The notes: generated by a model from the letters alone, not told the origin. Numbered from the stretch's first letter, positions 16,936 through 25,574 are shown. The stretch is 64,000 bases of DNA from Oceanobacillus damuensis (GCF_001618145.1 NZ_LQNF01000005.1:1-64000), one strand, 5' to 3'. A program made the numbers and translations.

Positions 16936-17759
16936 AATGACACACCCACCCTTTCAAGCCAGTGCTCCTTGGTCTCATCATCCGGTTGAATGCTGCCAAT
17001 CGGAAAGGGATTCCGAGACTTAGGTCCATGAGAATCCGATCCACCTGACTTCAGCAGCCGATGTTTTTCGGAGAATTCCATCCAATAGCAGACATCATTC
17101 TCGCTATGCTTCGAATGATAGACTTCTATTCCGTCAATCCCGTATGCCAGAATAGCTCTTTCATCGAAAGAAAAAGAATACGCCCCTGGATGGGCCAGAA
17201 AAGCCTTCCCGCCACATGCATGGATCAAGAAAACCGCATCTTGTGCAGAGAAGGCCTCCCGGTTTACGAATGCAGGCTTTCCTTTAACCAATAAGTTATG
17301 ATAGGCATCTTGCGCAGAATGGAAATAACCTTTCTCTACCAATGCCTGTGCAATATGGGTGCGGACGATAATATCACCAGGGGCCTTTTTCAGAACATCA
17401 GTAAACGTCACATTATAATTAAGCATCTGGAGTTTTCGGGTAATCTCCTCAGCCCACATCTTGCGTTCTTCCTTACGCCATTCGATGTGTCTGACCATTT
17501 GTGGGTGATCCGGATCAAAAAAGTATCCAAGTATGTGCAGCTCCCCATCAACACCATCTGTATTCAATTCAATCCCGGGTATTAAATGAATCCCAAGCTC
17601 CATAGCCAATTCCCGAGCCTGATGATAGGCGCCAATTTCATCATGGTCTGTAAATGCAAGCAAACGTACTCCTTTCAATTGTGCGGCTTGTAAAATTTCC
17701 TCAGGCGTCTGCTCCCCATCGGAAAATGTTGAATGTATATGTAATTCCATTAGGCTCAT
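16932..17759 (-). CDS. PHP-domain phosphoesterase
   Basis: 275 aa, first gene of a six-gene operon. PHP metal-binding motifs in order: ELHIHSTFSDG (His7 and His9), AFTDHDEIG, PGIELN, HILGYFFD, the HPG in FLAHPGAY, and SGGSDSHG near the C-terminus. Relatives hydrolyse phosphate monoesters, including 3',5'-nucleotide bisphosphates (YciV/RNase AM type). GGAGGGATTAG precedes ATG 17759. With SurE and an AfuABC/PhnSTUV-like importer it suggests uptake and stepwise dephosphorylation of a phosphorylated metabolite. Confidence 0.85.
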   Translation of the reverse strand: MSLMELHIHSTFSDGEQTPEEILQAAQLKGVRLLAFTDHDEIGAYHQARELAMELGIHLIPGIELNTDGVDGELHILGYFFDPDHPQMVRHIEWRKEERKMWAEEITRKLQMLNYNVTFTDVLKKAPGDIIVRTHIAQALVEKGYFHSAQDAYHNLLVKGKPAFVNREAFSAQDAVFLIHACGGKAFLAHPGAYSFSFDERAILAYGIDGIEVYHSKHSENDVCYWMEFSEKHRLLKSGGSDSHGPKSRNPFPIGSIQPDDETKEHWLERVGVSL

Positions 17760-17930
17760 CTAATCCCTCCCTCTTTACCTGACTCCATTATAAATTACGT
17801 ATGTTAAGGAAGATTAAACTCGGATTGAAGAAACGTTGGAAGTTTTGTAAATTGGCTTTACAATGGATGATTTTGCTAAATTTCTAATTTCTATCTGATA
17901 AGTTGATAGAGAGTCTATGTTAGCGGTTAC

Positions 17931-17945
17931 TTTCCAATTGGGAAA
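17931..17945. promoter_or_regulatory. Palindromic operator candidate
   Basis: TTTCCAATTGGGAAA, symmetrical around AATT except for the extra G, lies about 170 bp upstream of the PHP operon start. The cognate regulator is unknown. Confidence 0.25.
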
Positions 17946-18020
17946 ATATGTATGTAAATAGAATGTGTAGATTTTACAGGGAGTTAATATAAAGTGAGGG
18001 TTTGGGGTAGTAATTCGCAT

Positions 18021-18064
18021 AGGTGCCTGTCACTCCCCGGTTTTTGTTGAAATTTGTCGAATAA
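18021..18064 (+). repeat. Dispersed GTGCCTGTCAC repeat, copy 1
   Basis: About 43 nt starting AGGTGCCTGTCACTCCCCGG and continuing into TTTTTGTTGAAATTTGTCGAAT; nearly identical to 32343-32385 (about two mismatches). Intergenic. Confidence 0.8.
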
Positions 18065-18188
18065 CAGAGTGACAATCATTCTTAAAACATCAATAATTAG
18101 AGACTTTTCAGTGTCTCGGGGACCGGCCATGCTGTCTGGAAATCAGGTATCTTTATTATCTTCAAAGCAATTAAACTCAATAAAATTT

Positions 18189-18219
18189 GAAAAGAAGCAA
18201 GGGAAACGTCCCATGCTTC
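18189..18219 (-). terminator. Terminator of the ring-hydroxylation operon
   Basis: On the minus strand GAAGCA-T-GGGA-CGTT-TCCC-T-TGCTTC, then TTTTC: a stem of 6 plus 4 bp around one T-T mismatch (arms 18194-18199 and 18214-18219), just after the ferredoxin stop codon. Confidence 0.75.
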
Positions 18220-18220
18220 C

Positions 18221-18454
18221 CTATGCGAAAAAGTTTTCGGCTTTTTCCAGTTGTTCTTCCTGGTCTGGAGTCAGGTCATGTTCATCGACGATTGCATTGA
18301 TTGGGCAGGCTGCAACACAGGCACCGCAATCGATACATATGTTGGGATCAATAAAGAATTGATCAGGTCCTTCTTCAATACAATCTACCGGGCATATTTG
18401 TGTACATTCAGCTGCTTTTTCATTACCACATGGTTCTAATATGACAAAAGCCAA
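18221..18454 (-). CDS. Bacterial-type ferredoxin (7Fe/8Fe, 4Fe-4S family)
   Basis: 77-aa electron carrier. Cysteine pattern: C9-x7-C17-x3-C21-P for one cluster and CIDCGACVAACP for the second; the C-x7-C-x3-CP spacing is typical of FdxA-type ferredoxins carrying [3Fe-4S] and [4Fe-4S] clusters. TTG start (18454) after GGAGAGG. It is the last gene of the dioxygenase operon, so it probably passes electrons from the TrxR-like reductase (20700-21728) to the Rieske oxygenase. It could instead be a general ferredoxin with its own transcript. Confidence 0.85.
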   Translation of the reverse strand: MAFVILEPCGNEKAAECTQICPVDCIEEGPDQFFIDPNICIDCGACVAACPINAIVDEHDLTPDQEEQLEKAENFFA

Positions 18455-18526
18455 AGTAATCCTCTCCTTTTTTTATTTTTACCGCCGTTTCGATGATGGG
18501 AACTCCTCACCTATTAAATAATAGGA

Positions 18527-18586
18527 CCGGTCCCCCCCTGCTTCCTGCTATAAAACGTTTGACAAAGGAAGCAGGAGAACCGTCTC
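18527..18586 (-). other. Strong hairpin between decarboxylase and ferredoxin genes
   Basis: CCTGCTTCC (18537-18545) pairs with GGAAGCAGG (18567-18575), with GG-rich and CC-rich extensions outside. There is no T-run, so it may stabilise or process the operon mRNA rather than end it. Confidence 0.45.
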
Positions 18587-18588
18587 CG

Positions 18589-19590
18589 TTACTCTATATT
18601 TAAAAATTTCAGTGCATTAAGTCCGTGGATTTTTGCTTTTTCTTCTTCATTTAATGTTGTTAATTGATCAACAACGTTGCCTGATGGAATCTCCCGCAGC
18701 AGGAAAGGGTAATCCGATCCGGCAATGATGCGGTCTGATCCAAATCTATCAATCATAAACTGCAGGTTATTTTCATCATAGACAAGCGAATCATAGTAAA
18801 GCAGTTTCGCATAATGACTTGGAGCTTTCTCGGTCTTCCTGATCTGCGGCCATACATTCCAGCCCTTATCCATTCTGGGCAGTAAATACGGTAACGAACC
18901 GCCTCCATGCGCAAAGCAAACTTTTAAATTCGTGTTTCTGTCCAGCATACCGCTCATAATGATGCTTCCTGCTGCCAAAGCGGTTTCAGATGGCATTCCG
19001 ACCATGTACATGAAGTTATGGCGTGGCATTCGCTCTCTTCCAAGTGTTTCCCATGGATGTACAAACAATGGCACTCCTCTTTCATTTGCAGCTTGGAAAA
19101 ATTGCTCCAAGGTTTCATCATCCAGATTCTTGCCGTTTACATTACTCCCTATTTGAATCCCTTTTAATCCTAGCTCGTCCATGGCTCTTTCCATTTCTTT
19201 TATCGCCAGGCTTATGTCCTGCAAAGGAACCGTGCCCAGCCCAATAAACCGCTTAGGGTTTTCATTGGTAATCGATGCAATAAAATCATTTTGGAATCTT
19301 GCCAGTTCCAGGCCTTTTTCGGGATCTGACCAGTAACTGAAGGTAACTGGGATCGGTGATAAAACCTGGATATCAATGCCTTCTTTATCCATATCACTTA
19401 ATCTTTTTTCTGTATCCCAGGCCTGATCAGTTATTTCCCTGAATTTCTTTCCCTTCACCATAATATTGGCACCGCATTCACATGTTCTTTCCAAAATTGG
19501 CCAACGGTCATCTTCATATTTTTCCGCTAAATCCAAAAATTCCTCTGCTATGATATGGGTATGAAAATCTACTTTTAAATTTCGCTGCAC
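18589..19590 (-). CDS. ACMSD-like amidohydrolase decarboxylase of the meta-cleavage pathway
   Basis: 333 aa, amidohydrolase-2 family. Metal and catalytic residues sit where alpha-amino-beta-carboxymuconate-semialdehyde decarboxylase (ACMSD) has them: His10 and His12 (DFHTH), His178 (FVHPWE), His228 (AHGGG) and Asp293 (GSDYPF). Predicted role: removes the carboxyl group from the ring-cleavage product (a carboxy-2-hydroxymuconate semialdehyde or its amino analogue), giving the semialdehyde used by the dehydrogenase of the second operon. GTG start (19590) after TGGGAGAG. It lies between the extradiol dioxygenase and ferredoxin genes. Confidence 0.82.
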   Translation of the reverse strand: MQRNLKVDFHTHIIAEEFLDLAEKYEDDRWPILERTCECGANIMVKGKKFREITDQAWDTEKRLSDMDKEGIDIQVLSPIPVTFSYWSDPEKGLELARFQNDFIASITNENPKRFIGLGTVPLQDISLAIKEMERAMDELGLKGIQIGSNVNGKNLDDETLEQFFQAANERGVPLFVHPWETLGRERMPRHNFMYMVGMPSETALAAGSIIMSGMLDRNTNLKVCFAHGGGSLPYLLPRMDKGWNVWPQIRKTEKAPSHYAKLLYYDSLVYDENNLQFMIDRFGSDRIIAGSDYPFLLREIPSGNVVDQLTTLNEEEKAKIHGLNALKFLNIE

Positions 19591-19636
19591 AAGTGAACTC
19601 TCCCACCATTCCGAATTTTTATTTTCCCTGCAATCA

Positions 19637-20653
19637 TTATTCTCCTATTTTCGCCCCATACGTTAAATAGGTTTCCGGTGGCGTGCTTCCCCACATTTCC
19701 AGTCCCAATTGACCAATTTCAGAAGACCAGCCAATAGGTTCCCAATCCGGTGAAAACATGAGAAATCCTCCAGTCCAGATTTCCACCCGATGTCCCGATG
19801 GTTCGAACACATAGATGAATTGTGCTCCACTAGTTCCATGCTTACCAGGACCCCACTCAATTTTTATATCATTCTCTGCCATGATATTTGCAGCACGAAT
19901 CAGTTCATCACCAGAATCCAGGTAATAGGCTAAATGGTGGAATAGGGCACCATTCTGATTGGAGTTTCTCATCAAAGCAATTTCGTGGGCAATATTCGTT
20001 CTGCTTAACCATGACCCCAATCGGACATCCTCTTTATTCTGAATATAGTATCGATGGTGAATACCAAGCAAATCCGTCCACCATTCCTGTTCCTTACTCA
20101 CATCATTCACCATTATATTTACATGATCAAAACGGCGCGGAGCCACTCCTCTTGCCGGATATTTGCTTGGATGGCTGGGCAGTTTGGAAATCAGTTTTGG
20201 ATCGTTTGTTACAAATTTATCCTTTTCCCAATACAATTCAACAGGCAATCCGGCAGGGGATTTAAAATGAATGGCGTCCCCCAGCGCTTTCTTTTGGCCG
20301 CCTTCTACCCATTTAAAATCAATATTCATTTCCTTTAATTGTTTTTCAAATAGTTTAAGAGATTCTTCGGAGCTCACACGCCAGCCTATGCGGTTTACCT
20401 CGGATTCATTGGATGCTTTTAAAACAAGTGTGTGATGATCAAAATCCTGCCATGCTCTTAAATAAGCGCGGTCGCCCTCTTCTTCTGTGAGCACAAGGCC
20501 CAGAACCTCTGTAAAAAACCACAATGATTTTTCAAAGTTCGTTACACTGATTTCCACATGCCCGAGATGTGCCACGGTACGCAGTAATTTTTCCAGTCTT
20601 ACCTGTGTTGATTCCTCACTTAAACTAAAAATATCTTCCTTCACCTTAGACAT
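19637..20653 (-). CDS. Extradiol ring-cleavage dioxygenase (catechol 2,3-dioxygenase-like, VOC fold)
   Basis: 338 aa, two-domain type I extradiol enzyme. The C-terminal domain carries the iron ligands: His177 (FDHVNI), His239/240 (FHHLAYYL) and Glu291 (HRVEIWTG), and the PSGHRVE signature is intact. The N-terminal domain (about 27-145) is the degenerate VOC copy. It opens a catechol-type ring next to one hydroxyl; the following decarboxylase implies a carboxylated catechol. AGGAGG precedes the ATG by 8 nt. Co-directional with the reductase gene 47 bases upstream. Confidence 0.87.
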   Translation of the reverse strand: MSKVKEDIFSLSEESTQVRLEKLLRTVAHLGHVEISVTNFEKSLWFFTEVLGLVLTEEEGDRAYLRAWQDFDHHTLVLKASNESEVNRIGWRVSSEESLKLFEKQLKEMNIDFKWVEGGQKKALGDAIHFKSPAGLPVELYWEKDKFVTNDPKLISKLPSHPSKYPARGVAPRRFDHVNIMVNDVSKEQEWWTDLLGIHHRYYIQNKEDVRLGSWLSRTNIAHEIALMRNSNQNGALFHHLAYYLDSGDELIRAANIMAENDIKIEWGPGKHGTSGAQFIYVFEPSGHRVEIWTGGFLMFSPDWEPIGWSSEIGQLGLEMWGSTPPETYLTYGAKIGE

Positions 20654-20699
20654 ACCATTTCCTCCTAATTAGCTGTATATTTTTCATTGCATTTATTCT

Positions 20700-21728
20700 T
20701 TAATACGATACTGCCTCTTTTTTATTCCGTTTTTCCTTCCTGCTCATAATCGAGGTGCTATGCGCGCCATGCAGGGATTCATCCGGATTAATGTAAACCT
20801 TTGCATTACTGACCGCAATAGGTGCCTCCCCAAAACCGGTTGCCATTAATTTAACCTTCCCCCCATATGTGGAAATATCTCCAACGGCATAGATGCCCTC
20901 TATACTTGTTTCGGCTCTGGAGTTTACCAGAATCGAATTGTTCTCAATATTCAGTCCCCAATCACTGATCGGCCCTAAATTGGAAACAAACCCATAATTC
21001 ACAATATAATCATCTGCAGCGAGCTCCACCATCTTATCGCCTTTGGTTTCTTTCAGTTTAATGGTCTCAATGGTTGACTCTCCCACTATTTCATTGGGAA
21101 CGTAAGGTGTTAAAATTTGCACCGAAGAATCCTTCAGCTGTTGAACACTATGCTCATGCGCCCGGAATCGGTCCCTGCGATGCACAATGGTAACGTTTGA
21201 GGCGATTCCATCGAGCATCAATGCCCAATCCACCGCTGAATCTCCTCCACCGAAAACAACCACGTCCCTATTTTGGAAATCATCCAAGCTTTGAATCCGA
21301 TAATGCAGATTCGACCCTTCGTATTTTTCCTCGTTCTCCAGTTTCATGGTTCTTGGCTTAAACGCTCCGTTTCCAGCTGTTATGATGATTGTTTTCGAAT
21401 AGTGTATTTGACTATTGGTCTTGATGATGAAAATATCTTCTTCCTTGGTAACCTCTTTTACTTCTTCATTCAAGCAAACTTCATTTTCGAACTGGCCCAT
21501 CTGTTCAGTCAGCCGGTTCACTAAGTCGATTGCCTTTATTTTTGGGAATCCAGCTACATCATAAACGTATTTCTCAGGATAGATTGCCGCAAGCTGGCCG
21601 CCGAGCTCAGGCAGACTTTCTATAATTTTCACACTTGCCTGGCGCATACCTGCATAAAAAGCGGTAAACAACCCCACTGGACCACCGCCAATGATGGTTA
21701 TATCATAAACTTTTCGTTCCTTATTCAT
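20700..21728 (-). CDS. Ferredoxin-NADP+ reductase, thioredoxin-reductase-like (YumC type)
   Basis: 342-aa FAD flavoprotein: [14 protein letters not shown] near the N-terminus, the [22 protein letters not shown] signature of YumC-type FNRs, [13 protein letters not shown] for NADPH and the C-terminal YAVGD[18 protein letters not shown] block. The redox CxxC of thioredoxin reductase is absent, as expected for FNR. Placed between the dioxygenase beta subunit and the extradiol gene, it is the likely electron source for the Rieske oxygenase through the ferredoxin at the operon end. The C-terminal tail is Lys/Arg-rich. Confidence 0.88.
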   Translation of the reverse strand: MNKERKVYDITIIGGGPVGLFTAFYAGMRQASVKIIESLPELGGQLAAIYPEKYVYDVAGFPKIKAIDLVNRLTEQMGQFENEVCLNEEVKEVTKEEDIFIIKTNSQIHYSKTIIITAGNGAFKPRTMKLENEEKYEGSNLHYRIQSLDDFQNRDVVVFGGGDSAVDWALMLDGIASNVTIVHRRDRFRAHEHSVQQLKDSSVQILTPYVPNEIVGESTIETIKLKETKGDKMVELAADDYIVNYGFVSNLGPISDWGLNIENNSILVNSRAETSIEGIYAVGDISTYGGKVKLMATGFGEAPIAVSNAKVYINPDESLHGAHSTSIMSRKEKRNKKEAVSY

Positions 21729-21755
21729 CCTGCATACCTGCCTTTCCGTAATCCT

Positions 21756-22235
21756 CTATAAAATCAAGCTGATCTTTCCTTGAGGTCTTAAGCTGTCTAA
21801 GTGCAGGATCACTTTTTTGCTTTTAATCGCAAGCTGACCATTCTGCTGTACGATTTCAAATTGCTGTCTCCCAACAAAACTGTCCAGCACTTCCCTTTTT
21901 GTTCGGTATGTTGTAAAATTGCATTCCGCTTCAATAACTTCCTGATCCAACTTATCAACGATAATATTATGATAGTTTCGGATGGTAGTAGAGTGCGGGT
22001 ATTCTACATGCGCTTCCTTCTTCAGTAGCCTTTCTGCCCTGTCCTGCAGTCTTGTGCGGCTATCATGGATATAGAACAACGAATTTACCGGACTTGCTTC
22101 CGGTTCACCAATCGGCGGTACAATATAGGTCCCATCGTCGGTAAACAATTCCGCCCACTCTGTCAATTTCCATTCATCCAATAATTTCGCTTCTTTATAT
22201 AGAAAGTCAACTACATCTTGGCGTGTGACTGTCAT
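21756..22235 (-). CDS. Aromatic-ring-hydroxylating dioxygenase beta subunit
   Basis: 159-aa small subunit (SnoaL-like cone fold) of a Rieske dioxygenase: VVDFLYKEAKLLDEWKLTEWAELFTDDGTYIVPP and ECNFTTYRTKREVLDSFVGRQQFEIV are typical. It stabilises the alpha3beta3 oxygenase. Its ATG overlaps the alpha-subunit stop by 4 bases, so the two are translated in step. Confidence 0.87.
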   Translation of the reverse strand: MTVTRQDVVDFLYKEAKLLDEWKLTEWAELFTDDGTYIVPPIGEPEASPVNSLFYIHDSRTRLQDRAERLLKKEAHVEYPHSTTIRNYHNIIVDKLDQEVIEAECNFTTYRTKREVLDSFVGRQQFEIVQQNGQLAIKSKKVILHLDSLRPQGKISLIL

Positions 22236-23506
22236 TTATGTGCAACCTCCTTTTGAAGGACTGGCTTTAGTATCTTGTTATATTGCCTCCAGAAGCTTCT
22301 CATTTGCAGTTCATCTGTTGCCAAAGCACCATCTTCCCTTCCCATTCCTTTGGAAATATCATTCCATTCAACTTCCTGATTGTTGTTGTAAGCTTCCTGG
22401 CATAGTTCCAGTGCTTCATTATCGTCCGGCGTAGCGAAACCGCCTGGTCCTAGGAACTCTAGGAAGTTGTTGTTTCTGGCCAGTCGATGTCCTTCATCTT
22501 CTCCCTTAGGTGCCAGTGCATAACCGGAAACCTCCATATAACCCGGAGAAGAAGGGTAAAAGGTTCTTGCCGTAACAGCCATAATGTCATTAATGACCAG
22601 GTTAGGGAAAATAAGAATATTACGGTTGTAGTTAGCAATCCGTTCTGCTCGCTGCTCCCCATACCGTTCAATTAACCTTGCTTTCATATTCTCCATATCT
22701 CTTTTCAGATTTTCATCCCATATTGGTGTCCATTGTGCAACTGGCCTTCCCCATGGAGCCACATATTCGATGACTGCATGCCCATTGCCTAATTCAACGC
22801 CTTTTCCTTCCAATTGTACCCGCTTGAGATCAGGATCCTGAGATTGCTTAATATCAAAATACGTCTTGTGTGTAGGCATTCCATGATATAAATCAACACT
22901 ATTTTCTGCCAGAAGCTTCCAATTGGCTCTCACACTGTATTCCTGTACTCCACCCAGGACCTCCATGCCAAATTCCGACTGGTCTACTACCAGATCAATA
23001 TATTCTTTTGCATTTCCTAAATATTCATCTAGAGAAATAGCGTTATCGTCAAAGTTAACAAACAAAAACCCACGATAGCTCTCCATTCGGTTAACCGCTT
23101 TCATGTTTTTCGTTCCTTCTGCATTAAAATCTTCCGGAAAACCATCTTTCCCTGGCATCCCTACCAATTCCCCATCATTTTTAAAGCTCCACGCATGATA
23201 GAAACATCGGAAAACTCTCGAATTTCCTTCGTTTTCCCGGCAAACGAGCGCACCGCGATGTGGGCAGGTATTATATAGAGCCCTGATTTCACCATCCTGG
23301 CTGTGTACAAGCAATAAGTTACGGCCACCTACTTTTTTGCGTCTGTAATCTCCTGGTGTAGGAACTTCCGTTTCGTGGCCGATAAACAACCAGCATTTGT
23401 TAAATATTTCAGCTCTCTCTTGGGCTAATACTTCGCGATCAGTAAAAACACTTCGATGAACAAGAAACTCACTTTTTTCCATATTTTCCTGAATCAAATT
23501 ATTCAT
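22232..23506 (-). CDS. Rieske aromatic-ring-hydroxylating dioxygenase alpha subunit
   Basis: 424 aa catalytic subunit. Rieske [2Fe-2S] ligands: Cys81, His83, Cys101, His104 (CPHRG...CFYHAW, C-x-H-x17-C-x2-H). Mononuclear iron site: NWKLLAENSVDLYHGMPTH with Asp205, His208 and His213. By the sequence around GHAVIEYVAPWGRPVAQW and NLVINDIMAVTARTFYP it resembles the p-cumate/benzoate-type large subunits that hydroxylate aromatic carboxylates at the 2,3 position; this assignment is from memory of the family. Electron donors are encoded in the same operon. The substrate is not determined. Confidence 0.87.
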   Translation of the reverse strand: MNNLIQENMEKSEFLVHRSVFTDREVLAQERAEIFNKCWLFIGHETEVPTPGDYRRKKVGGRNLLLVHSQDGEIRALYNTCPHRGALVCRENEGNSRVFRCFYHAWSFKNDGELVGMPGKDGFPEDFNAEGTKNMKAVNRMESYRGFLFVNFDDNAISLDEYLGNAKEYIDLVVDQSEFGMEVLGGVQEYSVRANWKLLAENSVDLYHGMPTHKTYFDIKQSQDPDLKRVQLEGKGVELGNGHAVIEYVAPWGRPVAQWTPIWDENLKRDMENMKARLIERYGEQRAERIANYNRNILIFPNLVINDIMAVTARTFYPSSPGYMEVSGYALAPKGEDEGHRLARNNNFLEFLGPGGFATPDDNEALELCQEAYNNNQEVEWNDISKGMGREDGALATDELQMRSFWRQYNKILKPVLQKEVAHK

Positions 23507-23530
23507 AAAAGCTCCTCCTCTAATTATGTG

Positions 23531-24307
23531 TTAAAGCATGTTGCTTCCACCATTCACACTAATAACCTGACCCGTAATAAAGCTCGCCCCATCCGTTGAC
23601 AAGTACCAGACAGCATCCGCTACCTCCTCCACTGTCGCAGCTCTCCCTTTGGGAATAATTTCGATATATTTATCCACTAACCGGGAATCCCTGTCTCTTA
23701 TCCTGTCCAATGCTTCACAGTCAACAGCAGGTGGTGCAACAGTATTTATCGTGATATCATCTTTCGCAAACTCCCTCGCCAGCCCGGTTGTCATTGCATG
23801 GACGCCACCTTTTGCAGCATTATATGCCGCATGGTCCCATAAACCATTTCTCACTGAATCTGCACCAATATTGATAATTCGCCCATACCCGGCATCTACC
23901 ATGTGTGGCAAAACCTTGTAACAGGACCAAACCGCTGTCCACAGATTCCTATTGATTGTTGTTTTCAGAGTTTCAGGAGTCTGTTCCAGAAAAGGTAAAA
24001 TGACACCTCCGCCAGCATTATTTACCAGAATATCAATCTTTCCCCAATTACTGATTGTTCGCGTAACCATTTCCTCCACATTCACTTCTTCTGAAAGGTC
24101 TCCAGCATAGTAACTGACCTCTGAATTTGTCAGCGCTTGCATTTCCTCGGCTGCTTTCTTTGTACGTTCCTTGTCCGTACCGCTTATTAATACATTTGCA
24201 CCTGAATTGGCGAGCTTCAATGCAATCGCATAACCAATACCACGAGCAGATCCTGTAACAACAGCAACTTTTCCTTCTAACGACTCATTCAACAATTTAT
24301 CTCCCAA
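23531..24307 (-). CDS. SDR-family cis-dihydrodiol dehydrogenase
   Basis: 258-aa short-chain dehydrogenase, first gene of the ring-hydroxylation operon. TGSARGIGYAIA cofactor motif (about 18-25), NNAGG, a catalytic Tyr-x3-Lys (YNAAKGG) with an upstream serine (GADSVRNG), and the C-terminal GQVISVNGG. It should oxidise the cis-dihydrodiol made by the Rieske oxygenase back to an aromatic catechol. TTG start (24307) after GGGAGGGATTATA. General SDR chemistry is sure; the diol substrate is inferred from context. Confidence 0.82.
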   Translation of the reverse strand: MGDKLLNESLEGKVAVVTGSARGIGYAIALKLANSGANVLISGTDKERTKKAAEEMQALTNSEVSYYAGDLSEEVNVEEMVTRTISNWGKIDILVNNAGGGVILPFLEQTPETLKTTINRNLWTAVWSCYKVLPHMVDAGYGRIINIGADSVRNGLWDHAAYNAAKGGVHAMTTGLAREFAKDDITINTVAPPAVDCEALDRIRDRDSRLVDKYIEIIPKGRAATVEEVADAVWYLSTDGASFITGQVISVNGGSNML

Positions 24308-24331
24308 TATAATCCCTCCCTTTCTTCATTT

Positions 24332-24345
24332 TGTAAGCACTTACA
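24332..24345. promoter_or_regulatory. Cre-like dyad at the SDR operon start
   Basis: TGTAAGCACTTACA, a perfect 6-bp dyad that differs from the CcpA consensus only at the central G, lies about 25 bases before the TTG start, a position suited to blocking transcription. Confidence 0.55.
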
Positions 24346-24573
24346 TGACGCAGCAGGATTTACGCCTGCTCAAAAATTCCAACCTCTGTTTTCCTGCTTA
24401 CATTTATTATAAAAGTCACATTCTTCAGATACCAATAGAATTAAATTTTGTTTTAATACCCTTTTCAAAAAATATTTTATAATCCAATTTTTCTGTTATC
24501 AGAATTGACAACACCTATTTTTTTCACCTATTATTAATATAAACAAGCAAGCTCTTCCCCTAATTACAGCAGT

Positions 24574-24588
24574 TTGTAAACGCTTACT
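24574..24588. promoter_or_regulatory. Catabolite responsive element (cre) upstream of LysR
   Basis: TTGTAAACGCTTACT fits the consensus WTGNAANCGNWNNCW at every defined position. CcpA bound here would repress the aromatic pathway regulator when preferred sugars are present. Confidence 0.65.
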
Positions 24589-24641
24589 ATATCTCTTTTC
24601 ATTTAAATAATTAAAAATAGTATAATCCTGGAGGAAATAAA

Positions 24642-25517
24642 ATGAATGAAAGCCAATTACAGACCTTCCTTACTGTAGTCAAATATAAAAGCTACTCAAA
24701 GGCGGCAGCCGCCCTCCATGTTACCCAGCCAACAGTCACATCCCGAATCAAGGCCTTGGAGGATATTTTGCAATGCGAGCTTTTTGAAAGAATTGGTCAT
24801 GAAATCTTCTTGACTAAAGAGGGGAATATGCTTGTTGAGTATGCCAAAAACATTCTGATCTATATAAAACATTCCAAAGAAATTCCAAATCTGGTTAAGG
24901 ACCCTGTTATAAAGGTTGGTTTTTCTCCCGGCTATGCCTATTCTTTCATTGTGGAAGTACTGAAAACAATTAAGGAAATTGGCGATATAGACATTCAGAT
25001 TCTGGAAGGATACGATTCGGTAGATTTAAATGAAAGGGCTTTATCTGGAGAAGTGGATTTGATCTTTACGAGGAATGTTCTATCAAACAATCAGGACATT
25101 GTTTCTGAATATCTGTTTGATAATCACATTGTGCTTGTCCTCCCAAAAAATCATCATCTAAATCAAAAAAAGCCGATCCATCTGGAAGACTTACATGGTC
25201 AAACTGTAATAAGCTACAGACGGAATTCTGCATTGTGGAGGTTGATTGATCAACAGTTAATGGGAGTCCAAAATATCACACGAATCGATGTGGAGAATAA
25301 TGAAATGCTTGTACAAGCCGCTCAAAATGATATAGGGATTGGCATCACTCCTGAACTGGGCATTGATAAACGATACAATGATGAGGTGGAAATCCGTAAG
25401 ATCACTGAAATCTACAATATACCAAATCAGGTCTATGTCCAATACCGTAAAAGCTCCCAGATAAGAGACCTTGCCAAAAAAATCACCTATTCCATCATCA
25501 GCCATAAATATGGATAG
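24642..25517 (+). CDS. LysR-family transcriptional regulator
   Basis: 291 aa. N-terminal winged HTH (LQTFLTVVKYKSYSKAAAALHVTQPTVTSRIKALEDILQCELFER, residues 5-50) and a substrate-binding effector domain (about 88-290). Divergently transcribed from the SDR-dioxygenase operon, so it is the probable activator responding to the aromatic substrate or an intermediate. GGAGGAAAT ribosome binding site; strong terminator downstream; a cre box upstream. Confidence 0.88.
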   Translation: MNESQLQTFLTVVKYKSYSKAAAALHVTQPTVTSRIKALEDILQCELFERIGHEIFLTKEGNMLVEYAKNILIYIKHSKEIPNLVKDPVIKVGFSPGYAYSFIVEVLKTIKEIGDIDIQILEGYDSVDLNERALSGEVDLIFTRNVLSNNQDIVSEYLFDNHIVLVLPKNHHLNQKKPIHLEDLHGQTVISYRRNSALWRLIDQQLMGVQNITRIDVENNEMLVQAAQNDIGIGITPELGIDKRYNDEVEIRKITEIYNIPNQVYVQYRKSSQIRDLAKKITYSIISHKYG

Positions 25518-25519
25518 AA

Positions 25520-25574
25520 GCATGGGGACCTCAAAGTTTCCGACAAAGGAAGCAATAGAGTCCCCATGCTTTTT
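25520..25574 (+). terminator. Terminator of the LysR gene
   Basis: GCATGGGGAC (25520-25529) pairs perfectly with GTCCCCATGC (25560-25569), followed by TTTTTATT. Confidence 0.85.

Larger units (their letters stand above)
17760..18188. other. Promoter region of the PHP operon and a dispersed repeat
   Basis: On the minus strand a TATAAT-like hexamer lies about 35 bases before the PHP start (17791-17796), but no good -35 box precedes it. A near-palindrome TTTCCAATTGGGAAA (17931-17945) is a possible operator. A 43-nt repeat sits at 18021-18064. No gene. Confidence 0.4.
24308..24641. promoter_or_regulatory. Divergent promoter region between SDR operon and LysR gene
   Basis: 334 bases of AT-rich DNA with no gene. 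It contains a perfect dyad TGTAAG-CA-CTTACA (24332-24345) close to the SDR start and a full cre match (24574-24588) close to the LysR start. LysR regulators normally bind such shared regions. Confidence 0.6.

Noticed and set aside
17760-18000. Pho-box array before the PHP operon
   Set aside because: TTTACA/TTAACA-like words occur but not at the regular 11-bp spacing required for PhoP binding; the AT-rich DNA explains them.
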